In this document: positions 59,790 through 64,000 of the stretch, in pieces
How the letters are laid out: every line of letters starts with the position of its first letter
How positions within the stretch are numbered: position 1 is the first letter of the stretch
Origin: Eupeodes corollae
Taxonomy: Eukaryota; Arthropoda; Insecta; Diptera; Syrphidae
Assembly: GCF_945859685.1 (NCBI RefSeq)
Contig: NC_079147.1
Span: forward strand, 182,015,174-182,079,173
Direction of reading: 5' to 3'
DNA: 64,000 nucleotides
Position numbers and translations under genes: made by a program
Notes under the pieces: generated by a model
What the model saw: only the letters and a program-made list of their open reading frames with translations
Databases searched by the model: none
What the model was told of the DNA's origin: nothing

Positions 59790-60600
59790 ATATTGTGGGC
59801 GCACTAAAGGCATTATGGATACCCTTATAATGATTAAACACAATGCGAGCAATTAGGAAAGGAGGATAGAATTAGAAAGCAGAAACCTGTGCATTGGATT
59901 TGAATGTCTGCACATTGTTATGAGTGGGAAATATTGAGTCAGGTAAAGCGTTCTACATTCGTGTAGTGCGGTGAAAGAAAGGATCCCTGTACTTAACAGT
60001 ACGTCCGAAATTGTGCTCCAGGTTAAACTGATGGGCATTCCTAGCAGTACGGGTATTACGGTTGAATTATTTAAGCAGAGGAATGCAAGTGGCTATTTCA
60101 ATAAAGCATTGTTTATAAAAATAACGATAAAATAATGACAGGCATGAGACCTTGCGGTGGTGTTTAAGAGAAGCAAATGTCTCGGTAAAAGGCCGATCTC
60201 CAATCATTTTTAGAGCTTTCTATCTATTATCTATCTAGAAGACTCAAGTACGTTATTGGAGCACCAGCCCAATTATTATACGAATAAAAGCTTTGTAAAT
60301 TATAGAAGGGGTAAAAAACTTGTTGCAACTTCGGAGAAAACCTAAACACTTAGCAGCATTTTTAACGATGTCAAATATGTGATCACTTCACAACAAGTGG
60401 TTTGTGATGCACAAACCTAGGACTGATAGTTGTTCAATGTCCTCGATGCAAGTACCACCCATGGATAGTGGCATTTAGGGAGGGTTACGCTTTTGTAATA
60501 GTAGATAGCATTGAGTTTTTGAAGCATTAAATTCTACACGGTTTTTGAATCTCCATTGAACAATGCTATCAAGATCAGAATTTATTGAGCTTATCATACG
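59790..60600 (-). pseudogene. jockey-like LINE reverse transcriptase fragment, minus strand
   Basis: Reverse-strand copy of the family at 37781-38600. Matching stretches include GGTGGTACTTGCATCGAGGA (complement near 60450), ATTGAACAACTATCAGTCCT (complement near 60430), GGTGCTCCAATAACGTACTT (complement near 60255), a C-terminal TRMWNALPDSIFP near 59945 and the family 3' end CCTTTAGTGCGCCCAC at about 59792-59807. It begins just past the FADD box, so it is truncated at nearly the same point as the plus-strand copy. Frameshifts and deletions make it dead. Confidence 0.8.
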
Positions 60601-63104
60601 CTACCGTTGATAATCCACATACGAAGAACAAGGATGAGAATCTAGAAACGAATATGAAAAGCAGAGGGTACTGACATCTTTTCTTAACACACTCTTCTAC
60701 GTTTAAAACTCCAGAAATTCAATTGAGAATTAAACAAAACTGGATCCAAAACAGAACTCGGTGGCACTCATACTTATAAGTTTTTTAATCGATGCATTTC
60801 AATCGGAAAACGTTTCTTATAAATACAATTTTAAAAACTTCAAAAAAAAAAAATAGAATAAGGTTTTAAATATACTAACAAAGCTCAAATTTCTAATAAA
60901 GCGCTTAAAGTACACAAAAATTATAGTGACTCGCAGAAAATGTATGTTTGCTTCTTTCTATATAAATAAAACTTGATAGCCCGATGAGAAACTTATCGTT
61001 TGATTGCATTCCAACCCACCAACTATACTTTCTCAAATAAGTTTCTTAATAATAAAGTTTTGCAAGTTCTAATATAGCCAGATATAAAAGCACCTTTACA
61101 TCTTTTCAAATAGGACATAGAAGTTTCTGTTGGTTATTTGAACCATCATAGCTATACAGTTCTTGGTATGAACATTTTCTTTATATTAATGACGCAATCA
61201 TTCCAATTAAAATAATTCATATGTACTATAAGCAAATTAACCAAATTGTTCCCTAAACAAAATTCAATAAAAATCTTCCAAGTTAATAAAAAAGAAAATG
61301 AATATATTCAATTACCTACACTAAGGACATTTTTTTGCTTTATCATTTATAAAGAACAAGTCTTACAACATATGGGAACATCCTTAAATAGGTCTGTGTA
61401 GACACATTGAATAAATATACCTACAAACCTTTCATAACTTCTTGTATCCAAAAAAGAAGAAAAGTATGTATGAGATTTTGTTCTGACGATGACGAGGTTA
61501 AAACCCCTGTTAACTGCACAATCATGTAACCAACAATTCATAGAATTTCTAACCAACATCAGCTTAATACATACAAACATTCATCGAGCTTTATTTTTTG
61601 GCTTAAATTACTGTGTTTATAGTTTGGTTATTTTGACTGTTGTTTTAGTGGCAAGCCAAGGCACAATATTATGGCTTTTCGACTTCCTTGAGGCTATTTA
61701 TGTAAACACAAATAAAATATACAAAGGATATAGTATGTACGGTACGTATGAATGTATACGTACAGAGGTATGCAATAAAATAAGTACAAAAATGTAAATG
61801 GACAGGGACTTACATACAAGTAAAAGTACAATTGTGCTCGTACATCATCAGAGCCTGTATGTACATAAAACAGGAAAATCACTACATCTCATTTCTGGTA
61901 CAATATTGCACCTAAAGTTAATTCAAAAGGAGTCTGAGAAGGACATGAAGAGGGAGGTAGTGTTTTTTTTTTTGTTTGCTTGATGATTGTGGGTACAGCT
62001 TGTGTTATATTTGATTTAGTTGTTATAAGAATTTATATAAACACCAGCACATACGGAAACCTATGTTGAGGTATTAACTACCACAAACGAGCAAAAGTTT
62101 TTTAATTAAAATCATTATAGGAACAACAGTAGGTAGGTACTTTGTGTACCTAATATTCCTGATATGCCGTATAGAATTATATTTACTCCTGCATCATACT
62201 TCCATCTATAATAATATTAATAATGAGAAAAACAACATGCTGCTGCATCAGTACTAATTCTCAAAGCATTCTCAACTCCCATACTCATCATAGTAAGGAA
62301 CTCATCTGTACACACATATGTAGATTTATTCACGCAACAACACAAAAATTAAATTTAAAATATACACGAAACGTTAATCTCATTTGTGTTAAATAACAAC
62401 TTACTCATTTAAAACCATACATTTGAAAATAGAAAAAATTAAAACTACGTATAGAAATCATAACATTTGTTTTTAACCTAAATGGAATGTATCTGAGCAT
62501 TTGTTTTTTTTTGGTTAATTCAAAACTTTACCCTTTTAACCAAAGCTGCGTCATGTGAAGAGTATACTTGGCTGCACAAAATTCCTTATCAACAATTTCA
62601 TTTTTAATCGGTTTTTGAAAATTATAGGTTCTAAACTAATGACTGAGATAAAAAAGAAGACATTTACTTACAGTTTAGAGCTTTATGAAACAAACTCAAT
62701 GCCAGTTTGTTGCAGTAAAGTAGATGTCCAATTGAGGATTTCTGCAATAAAAGAAAAACAAGAAATTAATAAATTTATTAAAATTATTTTCTGGAACTAA
62801 AAAGTTATTAAAAATAAATGATTTTCTAAGTGTAGACGTTTAAAGAAAAATGTCAGTTTTACATACATACATGCGAGCTTCTTTGACAAAACAGTTCAAT
62901 AAAATTGCTGACACTTAAAGCTTTTACTAACTTCAATGAAGGCATAAACATACAAAAACAAATCTTTGATTTGAAATTTTTATGACAATTCCTTTGCATT
63001 CAAAACTTATTGTTTGCTAAATGGAATAAGACTCCCCTTATAAATGGTAATTTTTTGTAAGCTATAGGAAAGTTTTTTTCAAGAAAAAAATACATACAAT
63101 TCAG
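60601..63104. other. A+T-rich non-coding DNA
   Basis: No supported gene. The frames around 61347-61882 overlap on both strands. The stretch has ACAT/GTAC-rich runs as in fly introns. Confidence 0.5.
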
Positions 63105-63245
63105 AAAAATGCATAAAATCATTATTTTAATCGATAGCACGGTGCATATAATTAAATTTTTGAAGATTAAAAAATATTGACTTTGACTGAGCCTCAAATA
63201 ATCCATCCGATTAGTCCAGTTTTGACATACTCTTTCCAACATTTC
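63105..63245 (-). mobile_element. mariner 3' end fragment, minus strand
   Basis: On the minus strand from 63242 the frame reads MLERVCQNWTNRMDYLRLSQS, matching the transposase C-terminus at 13945-14010. It is followed by the same 3' untranslated stretch (TTTAATTATATGCACCGTGC, then TATCGATT). The terminal inverted repeat is not visible. At 63245/63246 it abuts LINE sequence with no spacer, indicating insertion or rearrangement. Confidence 0.75.
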
Positions 63246-64000
63246 TTCACACGGAAATACAAGATCCCAGTAATTGTACCTCCTTCGATAAAAGGTATAC
63301 CACTAATTTTTACCAATGAAGCCAAATACCTTAAAATTAAGTTGGAAATCCAATATGCAGGAAAGAGTTAAAAAAGCTACAGTAGCTCTTTCCCTTTGCA
63401 AGAAAGCCATAGGAAGCAAATGGGGTTTTCAACCTCTCATAATCTATTGACCATACACTTCGGTCATCCGACCAATACTTATGTACGGGGTTGCAGTATG
63501 GTGGACTGCACTGGAGAAAGTCACATACTGCGACATACTCAGCAGTATTCAGCGCACTGCATGTCTCTGCATAAGCGGGGCATTGAGAACCACACCCTCA
63601 GCAGCGTTAGACACTCTCCTCCATCTGACACCCCTCGACATCTTCAGTAAACAAGTGGCAGCGAGTAGAGCGATAAGACTCGACGCCTCATCTCAATGGA
63701 CCAACAACAATGTGGGACACTCCATCATTTTGAACCTCTTTGGTTCTATACCAAAGTACATAGACTACACTATACCTAAACCCCTATTTGGAAAAAACTT
63801 CCAGGTATCAATTCCATCCAGAGATGAATGGGAGGACAAAAAACTCCTGGATAACAAAAGTATTCATTTTTATACAGATGGATCTAAGACAAATGAGGGA
63901 GTTGGTGGTGGTGTGTACTCAGAAAAGCTTAATCTAAGCATCTCATTCCGCCTCCCTAATCATTGTAGCGTTTTTCAAGCGGGAATTTTGGCGATCAAAG
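63246..64000 (+). pseudogene. LINE polyprotein, RT tail plus RNase H domain, partial at window edge
   Basis: The reading starts TRKYKIPVIVPPSIKG (63247 on), with EAKYLKIKL near 63320. It shifts frame near 63360 and continues as ERVKKATVALSLCKKAIGSK. An in-frame TGA at 63448-63450 stands where relatives have TGG. From 63451 the frame is open to the window edge (183 codons): VIRPILMYGVAVWW, IQRTACLCISGALRTTPSAA and LHLTPLDI. It then enters an RNase H domain with the first catalytic Asp in FYTDGSKT (63877-63879). The second catalytic position reads VFQAGILAIK, with GGA at 63982-63984 where the family has Glu. Only one stop and one frameshift make this the youngest LINE here. It lacks its 5' half, cut off by the mariner fragment. 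Confidence 0.85.

Noticed and set aside
1..64000. CRISPR array, bacterial operon, phage or plasmid content
   Set aside because: No regular direct repeat with unique spacers, no ribosome-binding sites, and no dense coding. Everything recognisable is of insect type.

Overview
The window looks like non-coding DNA of a higher fly (Diptera, Brachycera), with no complete protein-coding gene that I can support. The grounds are high A+T, interspersed GTT/AAC and ACAT/ATGT runs typical of fly introns, fly-type core promoter motifs, and degraded insect transposons (mariner, jockey-like LINEs). I cannot name the species. A tRNA-headed SINE and a TTAA-flanked inverted-repeat element are compatible with a non-drosophilid fly, but that is inference. 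Almost all the open frames in the window are short, A+T-driven or low-complexity, and I do not call them genes.

Region by region. 1-8 kb is intron-like DNA. It carries one convincing candidate exon on the minus strand (5532-5642: start codon, hydrophobic leader, consensus splice donor) and two weaker minus-strand mini-exon candidates at 2647-2786. The same 8 kb holds a same-strand series of a short motif, TTGGGCGCCAT. This matches the 3' end of tRNA-Lys and is therefore the complement of a tRNA-Lys primer binding site; it culminates in a degenerate tandem array at 7290-7995. 8.6-9.9 kb has several TATA motifs and a perfect CRE site. 12.6-14.1 kb is a minus-strand LINE fragment next to a nearly full-length dead mariner with terminal inverted repeats. 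A TATA plus initiator pair at 16.48-16.51 kb is the best core promoter. 17-31 kb is mainly unique A+T-rich DNA with islands of higher G+C near 19, 24.4 and 28.8-30.1 kb.

From 31.5 kb on, repeats dominate. There is a 748-bp TTAA-flanked element (31541-32288) and two SINE copies (33.3 and 46.9 kb, the second with a 14-bp target duplication). There is a diverged ~165-bp tandem array (34.65-35.6 kb) and a mariner-to-LINE junction at 37.78 kb. A 12-bp minisatellite with a 424-bp higher-order period lies at 41.1-42.5 kb. At least six LINE remnants lie between 37.8 and 60.6 kb. At the right edge a minus-strand mariner end abuts a better preserved LINE with an RNase H domain that runs out of the window.

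The genes do not work together as a system: the recognisable coding matter is transposon pseudogenes in various states of decay. The most unusual signals are the repeated tRNA-Lys-like motif confined to one strand of the first 8 kb, the SINE family, the TTAA element, and the minus-strand candidate exon.
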